From Paenibacillus kribbensis (GTDB taxonomy: Bacteria > Bacillota > Bacilli > Paenibacillales > Paenibacillaceae): a DNA stretch of 64,000 nucleotides. The stretch is taken from NCBI RefSeq assembly GCF_002240415.1, contig NZ_CP020028.1:5047501-5111500 (forward strand), in the 5' to 3' direction. Of the stretch, positions 26,355 to 33,570 are shown one piece after another. How positions within the stretch are numbered: position 1 is the stretch's first letter; every line of letters begins with the position of its first letter. A program made the translations under genes and the position numbers. The notes beneath the pieces were generated by a model that did no database searches, was not told the origin of the DNA, and saw only the letters and a program-made list of their open reading frames with translations.

Positions 26355-27236
26355 TTAATATGGAATCTTAGATATGCACCGTGAAAAAGCCATGTTTAAT
26401 AGTTCCTGATTGTAAACCGGATACTTACGGTTTTGATCCAGCACCCAATTCACAAATCCCAAAGCTCTAACGTAACTATTGTAATCATTTGCATTCACAT
26501 TAAACTGAAGAATATCCAGCATGATCTGATTTTCTTCATCTGATAATTCCAAGCCCATCTGGCTAAACTGTCTTTGTCGAATTCTCCGGGCGGTAACGTC
26601 TTGTATTGCCCTGTGCTGAATGGACACTTGTCCTTTATGTTGACGATAATACAATAAATTTATAGGAAGGTTAGCCATTTGTATTTGAGGCGCTAATCGG
26701 TTCCACAGCTCATAGTCTTCCGCATGAGGATAATTACTATCATACTGGATGCCTAGCCGATGAATCATGCTATTGCGTATTATTGTAGCAGGATGGCAGA
26801 TGCAGCAATGAAAGAGCAACCATGTTCTAATTTCTTCATGACTGGCTGGATTAAATCTAGTCACTCCTCCTATTGAAGTAGTATAAGCGCTACCGCATAG
26901 ATCAATCGAGGGGTTTTGATCCATAAATGATATTTGCACAGCTAGCCGATCTGGCGTAGAAATATCATCACTATCCATTCGAACGATGTAATCGCCTGTT
27001 GCCATATTTAAACCTTCGTTTAGCGTGGCTACCAACCCTCTATTTGGACTATGGAAGATCTTAATTACCCTAGGATCTGTTATTTGTGAAATAAGATGAG
27101 CAGATCCATCTGTGGAACCATCATCAATCAGAATTAATTCGAAATCCGAATAGGTTTGAATTAATATACTGTGTATCGCCTCCAAAACAAATGCCGCATT
27201 ATTATAAACTGGCAGTATAACTGAAGCTCGTGGCAT
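26355..27236 (-). CDS. Family 2 glycosyltransferase
   Basis: A 293-residue GT-A enzyme. ASVILPVYNNAAFVLEAIHS, then LILIDDGSTDGSAH, then DYIVRMDSDD with the metal DXD and HAEDYELWNRLA with the ED base region are all in place. It probably transfers a sugar to a surface polysaccharide or protein. The start follows GAGGGGGATTTTT. It stands alone between two copies of the tRNA-Thr terminator repeat, with the broken acyltransferase beyond, and may be a cargo cassette. Confidence 0.87.
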   Translation of the reverse strand: MPRASVILPVYNNAAFVLEAIHSILIQTYSDFELILIDDGSTDGSAHLISQITDPRVIKIFHSPNRGLVATLNEGLNMATGDYIVRMDSDDISTPDRLAVQISFMDQNPSIDLCGSAYTTSIGGVTRFNPASHEEIRTWLLFHCCICHPATIIRNSMIHRLGIQYDSNYPHAEDYELWNRLAPQIQMANLPINLLYYRQHKGQVSIQHRAIQDVTARRIRQRQFSQMGLELSDEENQIMLDILQFNVNANDYNSYVRALGFVNWVLDQNRKYPVYNQELLNMAFSRCISKIPY

Positions 27237-27387
27237 AAAAATCCCCCTCTAGTTAGTAATTTTATAACGATCGATTTTAGTATTTGTGAGAAAAAGTCTC
27301 TACGCATTAGCGAAAGATAACTACAAATATTATTAGACACGCTACAATATATGTATTTGGACTACTGGTAGACAGGACTAATCGGTA

Positions 27388-27505
27388 ACAAAAAAGCGCG
27401 GCCTCCAATAAGCTTGGAAGCCGCGCTGTGCTTACGATTGTAAGGATGCTGGTGAAGGGAATTGACCCCCCCGGGCTACGCATTACGAGTGCGTCGAAAT
27501 AGAGT
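27388..27505 (-). repeat. Hairpin plus 3' half of tRNA-Thr, direct copy of 33366-33478
   Basis: The stretch repeats the tRNA-Thr terminator hairpin and then the tRNA 3' half (27447-27494): acceptor end CACCAGCA, T arm and anticodon arm with CTCGTAA. It then diverges, so the D arm and 5' acceptor strand are missing. The T loop is altered (GGGTCAATT in place of GGTTCAATT), so the fragment cannot be functional. It is in the same orientation as the intact gene 6 kb away. Confidence 0.85.
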
Positions 27506-27587
27506 TTTGCTGGGTTTTACAAGGCTCCTATAGCCTATCCACAATAAATAAGGTTCCGTCAGGTATTACAGATATCCGTATTTCGCT

Positions 27588-27728
27588 TTATTTAGAGTAT
27601 TCGCTCACCTCAAACGTAAGTATCCGATCATACAGCATGTAGTCCTTGCGGCCGCTGAATGGGCCTTTATTGTTGTCATGATTGTAAATGGCAAAGAATG
27701 AAGCGCCTCTACCAGCATCTTTAGCATT
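27588..27728 (-). pseudogene. Orphan 3' fragment of the shared C-terminal domain
   Basis: The minus strand codes for AKDAGRGASFFAIYNHDNNK and then GPFSGRKDYMLYDRILTFEV and SEYSK with a stop. It matches the last 45 residues of the shared domain but is the most diverged copy (SGRKDYMLYDR for SNRKDYVIFNK). The 5' part is missing and the IS3 element lies 50 bp upstream. It may be the tail of the same gene whose middle part survives at 29491-29693. Confidence 0.75.
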
Positions 27729-27845
27729 TGAGGTTTGATCCAGAAATAGACCGTATCCTCGCTAGAGCGGTCTATTCGTATTATAAGACTAACCAGAATT
27801 TGAACTGCTCCCCGTCAAGTAGACAGTACAAAAAATAAAAATGAG

Positions 27846-28709
27846 TTAAGCGGCCTTGCTCCTGAATTTCATTGGACTGAGGCCGTTTAGTTTCGCTTGT
27901 AAACGCTCGTAATTATAAAAGTGGATGTAGTCCTCGATATCCCTTTTGAGATCCTCAAAGGTGTGGTATGTATGCAAATAATACTTTTCGCATTTTAAGG
28001 TTCCCCAGAAAGATTCCATGGGACCATTGTCAATGCACCGTCCCACCCGGGACATGCTCTGGGTCATTCTATACTTATCGAGCATCGTTTTGAAATCCAG
28101 CGAGGTATACTGGAAACCACGATCGCTATGAAGCATAGGTTTGCTTCCTGGGGCCACTTGCAAGGCCCGTTTTAACGTCTGGAACACAAGCGGATTGTTA
28201 TTGGAGTGCCCGAATACATAGGAGACAATGGACTTATCATAAAGATCGAGAATCGCGCTTAAATACGCTTTCTGACCATTGCCATACTTGAATTCAGTCA
28301 CATCAGTTACCCACTTCTCATTTGATGCGGCTGCATGGAAGTTACGGTCTAACAGGTTCTCAGCTACCTGTTGTGGAGTGGAATGTACATATCTCTTTTT
28401 CTTCCTGCGGATGACAGACTGGATTCCTTTCACCTTCATCAGACGGTACACGCGCTTGAGGTTAATGGTTTTTCTCGTCTGCTCCCGCATATGCAGGGTT
28501 AATTGACGGTACCCAAAGGTACGCTCCACTTTCTCATAAATAGACATCATAACATGCGTAAGCTGCTCATTCTCCTGCTCACGAGAACCGGGCTTGCGAT
28601 GGAGCCACTTGTAATAGCTTGACCGTGGGATTCCATCAATTTCACAAAGAAGCTGAATGCTGACAGCTGTTTCTTCCCGAAGTGCCTGAATGGCCAGGTA
28701 GACGTTCAC
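27846..28709 (-). CDS. IS3 transposase OrfB (integrase core)
   Basis: A 287-residue rve-type catalytic protein. The DDE set is Asp in WVTDVTEF, Asp in LHSDRGFQY and Glu in PMESFWGTLK. An HTH_21-like region (YRQLTLHM, RVYRLMKVKG) precedes it. The start is a GTG; most enzyme is probably made as an OrfAB fusion by frameshifting. The frame is intact, so the element could still move. Confidence 0.88.
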   Translation of the reverse strand: MNVYLAIQALREETAVSIQLLCEIDGIPRSSYYKWLHRKPGSREQENEQLTHVMMSIYEKVERTFGYRQLTLHMREQTRKTINLKRVYRLMKVKGIQSVIRRKKKRYVHSTPQQVAENLLDRNFHAAASNEKWVTDVTEFKYGNGQKAYLSAILDLYDKSIVSYVFGHSNNNPLVFQTLKRALQVAPGSKPMLHSDRGFQYTSLDFKTMLDKYRMTQSMSRVGRCIDNGPMESFWGTLKCEKYYLHTYHTFEDLKRDIEDYIHFYNYERLQAKLNGLSPMKFRSKAA

Positions 28710-28723
28710 TTGACGATGTTGGC

Positions 28724-29404
28724 TTAGCTTCGCCTCCTTTGGACTTCCTGTAACTTTTTTAGAAATGCATTCTCCACCCGAAGCCGTTCTATTTCATATT
28801 GCAGCTTCTTCATATTGAGCTTCTGGAGGTCCGCTTCTGTTAACTCTTCCGGCACCTTCTTTCGTCCCCGGCCATCCTTTAACGTATCCTGACCACCATT
28901 TTCAAACTTCTTCACCCATTGGTATACCTGCGAGTAGGAGACCTGAAACTGCCCCGCCGTCTTACGGTAATCACGCTGATGTGTAAGGCAATACTGAACA
29001 ATATCCATCTGTTCCTGCCAGGTTGTAGAACGCCCCTTCGTCATTGCTTTCGCCCCTCCTGTATAAGCTTTTAAGCTGCTATGACGATTATACTGCTTAA
29101 TCCAGTCGGAGAGTTGTGTTCGACTTGCTATCTTGTATTTATCGATGATCTGGTACTGAGACAATTCCCCCTTCAGGTAATCCTGCACCGCTTGAAGCTT
29201 CAGTTCAGCAATGTAGCTTTTATTATAAGTACGAGTTTCTAAACCTTCATAACCATACACTTTGTAACGACGCTTCCATTTCCATAGAGTCACTTTATTC
29301 ACGCCGTATTTTCTGCTTGCTGCATTAAAACCGATGTCACCTCGTTCAATCTCTTCAAGGATAGCTAATTTTTCCGAAGCAGTAGTATATGATTGTCTGG
29401 ACAT
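28724..29404 (-). CDS. IS3 transposase OrfA (DNA-binding)
   Basis: A 226-residue protein with two helix-turn-helix units (GFNAASRKYGVNKVTLWKWK and QFQVSYSQVYQWVKKFE) and a C-terminal leucine-rich coiled coil (LQYEIERLRVENAFLKKL). A slippery A_AAA_AAG (minus strand 28760-28754) lies near its end. A -1 shift there joins it in frame to OrfB, as in IS150. Confidence 0.88.
   Translation of the reverse strand: MSRQSYTTASEKLAILEEIERGDIGFNAASRKYGVNKVTLWKWKRRYKVYGYEGLETRTYNKSYIAELKLQAVQDYLKGELSQYQIIDKYKIASRTQLSDWIKQYNRHSSLKAYTGGAKAMTKGRSTTWQEQMDIVQYCLTHQRDYRKTAGQFQVSYSQVYQWVKKFENGGQDTLKDGRGRKKVPEELTEADLQKLNMKKLQYEIERLRVENAFLKKLQEVQRRRS
28754..28760 (-). promoter_or_regulatory. -1 ribosomal frameshift site joining OrfA to OrfB
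   Basis: The heptamer AAAAAAG reads A AAA AAG in the OrfA frame. A shift of -1 continues as GTT ACA GGA AGT CCA and reaches OrfB with no stop in between. Confidence 0.75.
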
Positions 29405-29490
29405 AAAAAACTCCCCTTTCAGTAGCAGGTTTTAACTATTTCACCTGTCTACCGTAAGGGGAGCATATCAATTTCTGGTTGATCTTATAA

Positions 29491-29693
29491 TTTTGCACAT
29501 TCGATACGTTATTAGCGTACACTAATGCTCCTTTTGAAATATGAATTGTGTACAACATGTTACCCGAAAGTAATTCATTAGGTATAATCTTTAATTTTGA
29601 ATCATAGATGCTGTAAGTTGCATTGACAACATTCGTTCCGGCAGTAACTTTAATATCTTTGATATTGTTGCCTGCTCCATAGTATTTTAAATC
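29491..29693 (-). pseudogene. Fragment of a surface-protein gene cut by the IS3 element
   Basis: The minus strand reads in one frame as DLKYYGAGNNIKDIKVTAG, then NATYSIYDSKLKIIPNEL and YTIHISKGALVYANNVSN before running into the IS. The pattern of short beta strands with a TIHISKGAL motif resembles Ig-like or SbsA-type surface domains. There is no start codon or signal peptide in frame. The upstream block at 29691 is like that before the decayed secreted-peptide gene at 30964, so the signal-peptide region was deleted. Confidence 0.6.
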
Positions 29694-29757
29694 TTCTCAA
29701 TACTATATCGGTAGACATGTCGATGTATCGCGTATGTTGTCACAAAGCAAAAAGACT
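29691..29757 (-). repeat. Upstream block A, repeated at 31147-31213
   Basis: ATCTTCTCAATACTATAT followed by AGACATGTC and GTATCGCGTA is shared at roughly 85 percent with the block at 31147. Each copy lies just upstream of a decayed minus-strand gene, so it is probably a duplicated promoter and leader. Confidence 0.7.
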
Positions 29758-29783
29758 CATACACCTATTATGGTATGAGTCTC
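29749..29783 (-). terminator. Terminator of the 161-residue secreted protein gene
   Basis: On the minus strand AGACTCATAC and GTATGAGTCT form a 10-bp stem followed by TTTT, 74 bp after the stop at 29857. Confidence 0.75.
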
Positions 29784-29856
29784 ACACGATATTGGAATAA
29801 TGATGTAAGAAAAAAGATATCTACAGTTCTATATCCATGGCCTTAAAGCAGTTTCT

Positions 29857-30342
29857 TTAATATTTTATTTCTGCATATCCTGCTTTAGACCACTCGGTTG
29901 AATCTACCGGTAGAATCCACCCATATATTTTATCGCCTGATTTAACTTTTTGTCTTATAAGATCAAGACGTTCACTGCTGGTAGCTTCATATAAAGTCCC
30001 TGTTTTTCGTGGAACTTTAGCACTTAAAATATTATCTACACTAGGCGTGTTGTCATTCTTTGTCCAAGCTACTCTTTGATAGTTACTAAGATTAAAAGGA
30101 TGGTCTAAACCATTAATTGAGAACTTAACACTTGATTTCGTAGTAGATACATCTGTATATGCCGTGTCTTCTTTAAAAATTACTAAATTAGATAATGCTA
30201 GCGTTTGACTTAGAGATTGGTTGTAAGTATCAGATGTGACAGTTGTTCCATCTGCAAAAGCAGACAAAGGTGCCAAGACCGACAACAAAAGAGCGGCTGC
30301 GGAAAAACATAGGATAGATTTCCTTCCCGATTTCATCTTCAT
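29857..30342 (-). CDS. Secreted 161-residue protein of unknown function
   Basis: Residues 1-30 are a signal peptide (basic MKMKSGRKS, hydrophobic core, cleavage after AFA). The mature part of about 130 residues has no Cys. It contains KFSINGLDHPFNLSNYQRVA, similar in style to the (D)KEFDLSKKEL opening of the shared C-terminal domain but too weak to call homologous, and ends YGWILPVDSTEWSKAGYAEI plus KY. AAAGGAGG lies before the ATG. The family is not recognised. Confidence 0.75.
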   Translation of the reverse strand: MKMKSGRKSILCFSAAALLLSVLAPLSAFADGTTVTSDTYNQSLSQTLALSNLVIFKEDTAYTDVSTTKSSVKFSINGLDHPFNLSNYQRVAWTKNDNTPSVDNILSAKVPRKTGTLYEATSSERLDLIRQKVKSGDKIYGWILPVDSTEWSKAGYAEIKY

Positions 30343-30559
30343 TTTTTAGTCCTCCTTTATAGTACCTTCATCTATAAATATATACTTAATGAATGTCTAA
30401 GTAAGGGGAGTTTTGTCTGACATAAAAAATACACATTTAGATTAGGAATCCTTATTCAAGATAATTAGTTTTTTATTCATTAATTTTCCTTTTTTGTATG
30501 TTATAATATCATTATTAAGCAATTGCATAAATAAAACAACCCTTTCTGGAGGAAAAATA

Positions 30560-30910
30560 ATGAAGAAATTATTAATTTTTATCTGGTTTATGGTATTTGT
30601 GATATTTTTGAAATTAATTAATCTATTTAATGAATATTCCCAAAATCAAATGTCTATTACTTTTAAATATCAACCATATTTAACATATCAGTGGATTTTA
30701 TACTTTTTACTAGGAATATACTTTTCATTAATTTTCACTGGAAGTTTGAGATTTGTATTCAAAAAAAATATTTTTATCTTTGCCTTCATCCCCTCCCTTT
30801 TAGTCATAATTTATTATTTAGCAGTAAATTATCTATCTTCAAATCTTAACTTAATATTTATGTTGTCTGGCTTCTTATTATCGTACAGCTTGTTAGGAGA
30901 AAAGAAATAA
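30560..30910 (+). CDS. Low-GC membrane protein with four predicted spans
   Basis: A 116-residue very hydrophobic protein: spans at about residues 3-22, 44-64, 72-90 and 95-112. It ends in a charged GEKK. CTGGAGG precedes the ATG at 30560. Codon use is AT-rich, unlike the core genes, which suits acquired DNA. Its size and shape allow an immunity-type or holin-like role, but nothing in the sequence shows that. Confidence 0.65.
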   Translation: MKKLLIFIWFMVFVIFLKLINLFNEYSQNQMSITFKYQPYLTYQWILYFLLGIYFSLIFTGSLRFVFKKNIFIFAFIPSLLVIIYYLAVNYLSSNLNLIFMLSGFLLSYSLLGEKK

Positions 30911-30920
30911 CTTTCAAAAA

Positions 30921-30960
30921 AAGGACTCATACCAGTTCAAGAAGCTGGTATGAGTTCTTA
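30921..30960. terminator. Bidirectional terminator
   Basis: AAGGACTCATACCAG and CTGGTATGAGTTCTT form a 13-15-bp stem with T-rich flanks, between the convergent membrane-protein gene and the decayed gene at 30964. Confidence 0.75.
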
Positions 30961-30963
30961 TTA

Positions 30964-31130
30964 TTATTTCACTATAAATCTTACCTTTGTTCCATCAGCG
31001 TATTTATCTAACTGATGACTTACCCATGATCCTGCTCCCTGATTATTGCTGCCGGTTTAGCATAGACGCCTTGCACAGAAAAAATAGCCGCCAGTAAAAA
31101 TACAATTAATCCTCTTGCGATTCCTTTTAT
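30964..31130 (-). pseudogene. Decayed gene for a small secreted peptide
   Basis: On the minus strand a signal peptide (KGIARGLIVFLLAAIFSVQG then VYA) is readable but begins with ATA where ATG is expected, nine bases after GGAAG. After KPAA the frame must shift to read NNQGAGSWVSHQLDKYADGT and end FIVK. So it has lost its start codon and carries a frameshift. The intact ancestor would have been about 55 residues, the size of a secreted bacteriocin or a short adhesion peptide. Confidence 0.6.
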
Positions 31131-31146
31131 CTAATGACACTTCCAT

Positions 31147-31213
31147 AATAATTTATATCTTCTCAATACTATATTGGGAGACATGTCAAAGTATCGCGTA
31201 CGTTGTCATAAAA
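31147..31213 (-). repeat. Upstream block B, repeated at 29691-29757
   Basis: Second copy of the leader-like block (ATCTTCTCAATACTATAT, GTATCGCGTA). On the minus strand it contains TTGACATGTC, then ATATAGTATTGAG, 40-60 bp before the decayed signal peptide. Confidence 0.7.
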
Positions 31214-31368
31214 CAAAAACTTGGAGCCTAATAACCAGAAAAAATACTTTGCTATGTTAAATAAAAATCCTCATTTCAAATTTATTTGAATACAGACATT
31301 TACCTTTGGACAAATTTTGGAATATACTGTATTATTTTTATGGGTTTAATTTCTAAGGAGGGAAAAAC

Positions 31369-32427
31369 ATGAAAAAAATAGTTATACCTACATTGTTGTC
31401 TTTACTATTATTATTTTGTTTTGCCTCAAACACCTCTGCAGCTACTATAAAAGGGACTTTACTTTCAAACCCTGAGAAAGGTTGGCAAAGAATCAAACCA
31501 AATAATGAGAATTTCACGTATACGGGACAATATCAGCACCTGGACCAAAATTACTATCAATCAAAATGGCAAACATCAGGCTCTGCAATCAAGTTTAATT
31601 TCATTGGTAGCAAAATGCGCTATATTATGAACACTTGGTGGTCAAATTCAGCAAATATAACAATAAAAATAGACGGAAAACCTGTTGTAACTAACCTTGA
31701 TACAAGAGGAAAAGATGAAGGATTAGCAAAGATAGGTTTTGAAGTGCTTAACCTTGAATTTAAAGAACATTATGTAGAGATCATTAATAACAGAAGTGAG
31801 TATTTAATTAACAGGGGAATCGATTTTGATGATACGGGCGAAATTAAACCGTACAACCCAGTTATCACACCACCGGTTAAACCCGTTCCCTCAGTGCCAC
31901 TTGATCTAAAAGCAACTTCAGAAAATTTAAAAATAATACTTAATTGGACAGCTGATTCTGGAGCAATCAGCTACAATGTAAAACGTTCAACAACAAAGAG
32001 TGGACCTTACACCACTATAGCTACTAGCGTCACTGAATCTACTTACTCTGATATTAATGTAGTAAATGGAACTACCTACTACTATGTCGTAAGTGCCCTT
32101 AATTCTGCTGGAGAAAGCAACAATTCATATGAGGTTTCAGCTACTCCTGTTCCTAGCAGCGATCCTACTCCCTCTCCTGGTCCATCAGGTGATAGAGCAA
32201 TCTTGGTTGTAACTATGGACACAGGACTTGATAAAGAATTCGATCTGAGTAAGAAAGAACTGGAATCTTTCATTCAATGGTATGACGCTAAAGACGCTGG
32301 TAGAGGCCCTTCATTCTTTGCCATTGATAAGCACAATAACAACAAAGGACCATTCAGCAACCGTAAAGACTACGTAATCTTCAACAAAATCCTTACATTT
32401 GAAGTAAGTGAGTATTCAACTAAATAA
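31369..32427 (+). CDS. Secreted Fn3 protein with shared C-terminal domain
   Basis: A 352-residue protein. Residues 1-25 are a signal peptide (cleavage near TSAA). Residues 26-165 form a beta-rich module (GWQRIKPNNENFTYTGQYQH, IKFNFIGSKMRYIMNTWW, NITIKIDGKPV, EHYVEIINNRSEY) resembling carbohydrate-esterase or CBM-like jelly rolls. Residues 178-265 are a fibronectin type III domain (VPLDLKATSENLKIILNWT, YYYVVSALNSAGESNNSYEV). A Pro/Ser linker precedes the shared C-terminal domain (residues 273-352). GGAGGG lies before the ATG. It is the third distinct N-terminal architecture attached to the same C-terminus. Confidence 0.83.
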   Translation: MKKIVIPTLLSLLLLFCFASNTSAATIKGTLLSNPEKGWQRIKPNNENFTYTGQYQHLDQNYYQSKWQTSGSAIKFNFIGSKMRYIMNTWWSNSANITIKIDGKPVVTNLDTRGKDEGLAKIGFEVLNLEFKEHYVEIINNRSEYLINRGIDFDDTGEIKPYNPVITPPVKPVPSVPLDLKATSENLKIILNWTADSGAISYNVKRSTTKSGPYTTIATSVTESTYSDINVVNGTTYYYVVSALNSAGESNNSYEVSATPVPSSDPTPSPGPSGDRAILVVTMDTGLDKEFDLSKKELESFIQWYDAKDAGRGPSFFAIDKHNNNKGPFSNRKDYVIFNKILTFEVSEYSTK

Positions 32428-32432
32428 ACCAC

Positions 32433-32473
32433 AAAGGGCTCCTTACTAGCTATATACCAGCGGAGTCCTTTTT
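32433..32473 (+). terminator. Terminator of the Fn3 protein gene
   Basis: AAAGGGCTCCTT...GCGGAGTCCTTTTT with an inner CTAGCTATATACCAG; the convergent 77-residue protein gene ends inside this hairpin. Confidence 0.75.
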
Positions 32474-32683
32474 CACACTTACTCTAAATTCAAACTGATT
32501 ACGGAAGAAATAAAATCCGTTTATCTTGATGAATTCCGGCATGATCTTCTCCACTGGACCGCCGTAGTTCACAATATCTATCAAGTCCTCGCCCAACGGC
32601 TGGACTACATATACTCTTACCCTGCTTAATACAGCTGCAAACAGTTCTATATCCGATCTCAACACTTTATATGTATGGTTCAA
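32450..32683 (-). CDS. 77-residue protein, paralogue of the one at 20440
   Basis: The protein begins LNHTYKVLRSDIELFAAVLS and continues RVRVYVVQ and NYGGPVEKI, with FRNQFEFRV near the end, close to the 20440 copy throughout. A TTG start at 32683 follows TGAGGTGATCAGC, exactly as in the paralogue. The longer frame to 32926 runs through a terminator and the YjcZ gene and is rejected. Both copies are on the minus strand beside genes of the C-terminal-domain family. Function unknown. Confidence 0.65.
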   Translation of the reverse strand: MNHTYKVLRSDIELFAAVLSRVRVYVVQPLGEDLIDIVNYGGPVEKIMPEFIKINGFYFFRNQFEFRVSVKKDSAGI

Positions 32684-32735
32684 GCTGATCACCTCAAAAT
32701 AGCTAGTCGTGATCGGTGTAGAAATTCCTTCAACG

Positions 32736-32778
32736 AAAAAAAAGACTCTGCCAGCATTACGCCAGTAGAGCCGTCTTT
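32736..32778 (-). terminator. Terminator of the YjcZ-like gene
   Basis: AAAGACGGCTCTACTGGC and GCTGGCAGAGTCTTT pair imperfectly and are followed by eight T residues on the minus strand. Confidence 0.7.
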
Positions 32779-32810
32779 GAATCAAAGATAGGGTGTAGCA
32801 CCCAACGAAA

Positions 32811-32930
32811 TTACACCCAAAATGCTTTAGTGATGATAACCAACAGGATGAAGAGCACCAAAATTGCCGCTGTAGAAGTCCACACACCGCCGCCATATCC
32901 ACCTGTACCTGCACCTTCATATGCACCCAT
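32811..32930 (-). CDS. YjcZ-family small sporulation membrane protein
   Basis: A 39-residue protein, MGAYEGAGTGGYGGGVWTS, then a single hydrophobic helix (AAILVLFILLVIITKAFWV). The Gly/Tyr head plus VLFILLVII tail is the YjcZ/YoyG-type pattern found in Bacillales sporulation genes. AAAGGAGG precedes the ATG. A second member lies at 63651-63770. Confidence 0.8.
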   Translation of the reverse strand: MGAYEGAGTGGYGGGVWTSTAAILVLFILLVIITKAFWV

Positions 32931-33096
32931 GCCTTTAACCTCCTTTATTTGTCGTCACCTTAATATATGTACAGATACGTTCTGTGATAGGGCATACAGG
33001 CAAATAAAAAACACCTTTTGTAAATAATTATAATGTTCTACCACACTAACTATATGACAAAGGTAATCGAAGTGAGAAAATCATTATCTCCTTTTC

Positions 33097-33260
33097 CTCG
33101 CAACCAACTGGTGACCGCGCTATTCTGACTGTAACGATGGACAATGGTTTTGATAAGGAATTCGATCTTAGTAAAAAAGAACTGGATGCCTTCATCGCTT
33201 GGTATGACGCTAAAGATGCTGGTAGAGGTGCTTGAAGTAAGCGAGTATTCAACTAAATAA
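33097..33260 (+). pseudogene. Orphan shared C-terminal domain with internal deletion
   Basis: The plus strand encodes QPTGDRAILTVTMDNGF and DKEFDLSKKELDAFIAWYDA up to GRGA, then jumps directly to TTGAAGTAAGCGAGTATTC, the last codons (EVSEYSTK). About 90 bp in the middle of the domain are missing and the junction creates a stop. There is no N-terminal part, signal peptide or start. The usual unit terminator follows. Base identity to copies 1 and 2 is high, so the loss is recent. Confidence 0.85.
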
Positions 33261-33267
33261 AACGACA

Positions 33268-33306
33268 GGAGGACTCTATCCGGCTATATGCCAGTGGAGT
33301 CTTTTT
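33268..33306 (+). terminator. Unit terminator after the orphan C-terminal domain
   Basis: GGACTCTATCCGGCTATATG followed by CCAGTGGAGTCTTTTT, homologous to that at 22014. Confidence 0.75.
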
Positions 33307-33367
33307 ACATCTACTCATTTCACTAGACTAAAGGGTAGAAAAATGGTAGAAGATTGTCCAAAATCAC

Positions 33368-33405
33368 AAAAAAGCGCGACCTCCAAAAAGCTTGGAAGCC
33401 GCGCT
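33368..33405 (-). terminator. Terminator of tRNA-Thr
   Basis: On the minus strand AGCGCGGCTTCCAAG and TTTGGAGGTCGCGCT pair and are followed by six T. This hairpin is the sequence that is copied at 24911, 26258 and 27388. Confidence 0.85.
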
Positions 33406-33424
33406 GTGCTTGAGTTTAATAGGA

Positions 33425-33496
33425 TGCTGGTGAAGGGAATTGAACCCCCGGCCTACGCATTACGAGTGCGTTGCTCTACCCCTGAGCTACACCAGC
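33425..33496 (-). tRNA. tRNA-Thr (anticodon CGT)
   Basis: A 72-nt cloverleaf: acceptor GCTGGTG / CACCAGC with discriminator A, D arm GCTC...GAGC, anticodon arm ACGCA-CTCGTAA-TGCGT with anticodon CGT for the ACG codon, and T loop TTCAATT with two G-T pairs in its stem. CCA is not encoded (TCC follows). Its 3' half is duplicated at 27447-27494. Confidence 0.93.
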
Positions 33497-33570
33497 GAGT
33501 CAGGTTAAGCTGACAACAAAAACTATTATACTCTTCCTTACATAAAAATCAATGACTTACATCCATTTTT

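Larger units (their letters stand above)
27780..29491 (-). mobile_element. IS3-family (IS150-like) insertion sequence
   Basis: A 1.7-kb element with two overlapping-phase transposase genes. The ends share a long imperfect inverted repeat: TTATAAGACTAACCAGAA on the left and TTATAAGATCAACCAGAA on the reverse complement of the right, continuing through TTGA and TGCTCCCC to TAGACAG, about 45 bp in all. If the element is bounded by TGCTCCCC instead, it spans 27806-29465. No clear target-site duplication was seen in either case. Confidence 0.8.

Noticed and set aside
27447..27494. Second functional tRNA-Thr gene
   Set aside because: Only the 3' half is present; the D arm and 5' acceptor strand are missing and the T loop is altered.
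32684..32926. N-terminal extension of the 77-residue protein at 32450
   Set aside because: The extension reads through a terminator and antisense-overlaps no homologous part; it shares its strand with the YjcZ gene but in another frame, and the paralogue lacks it.
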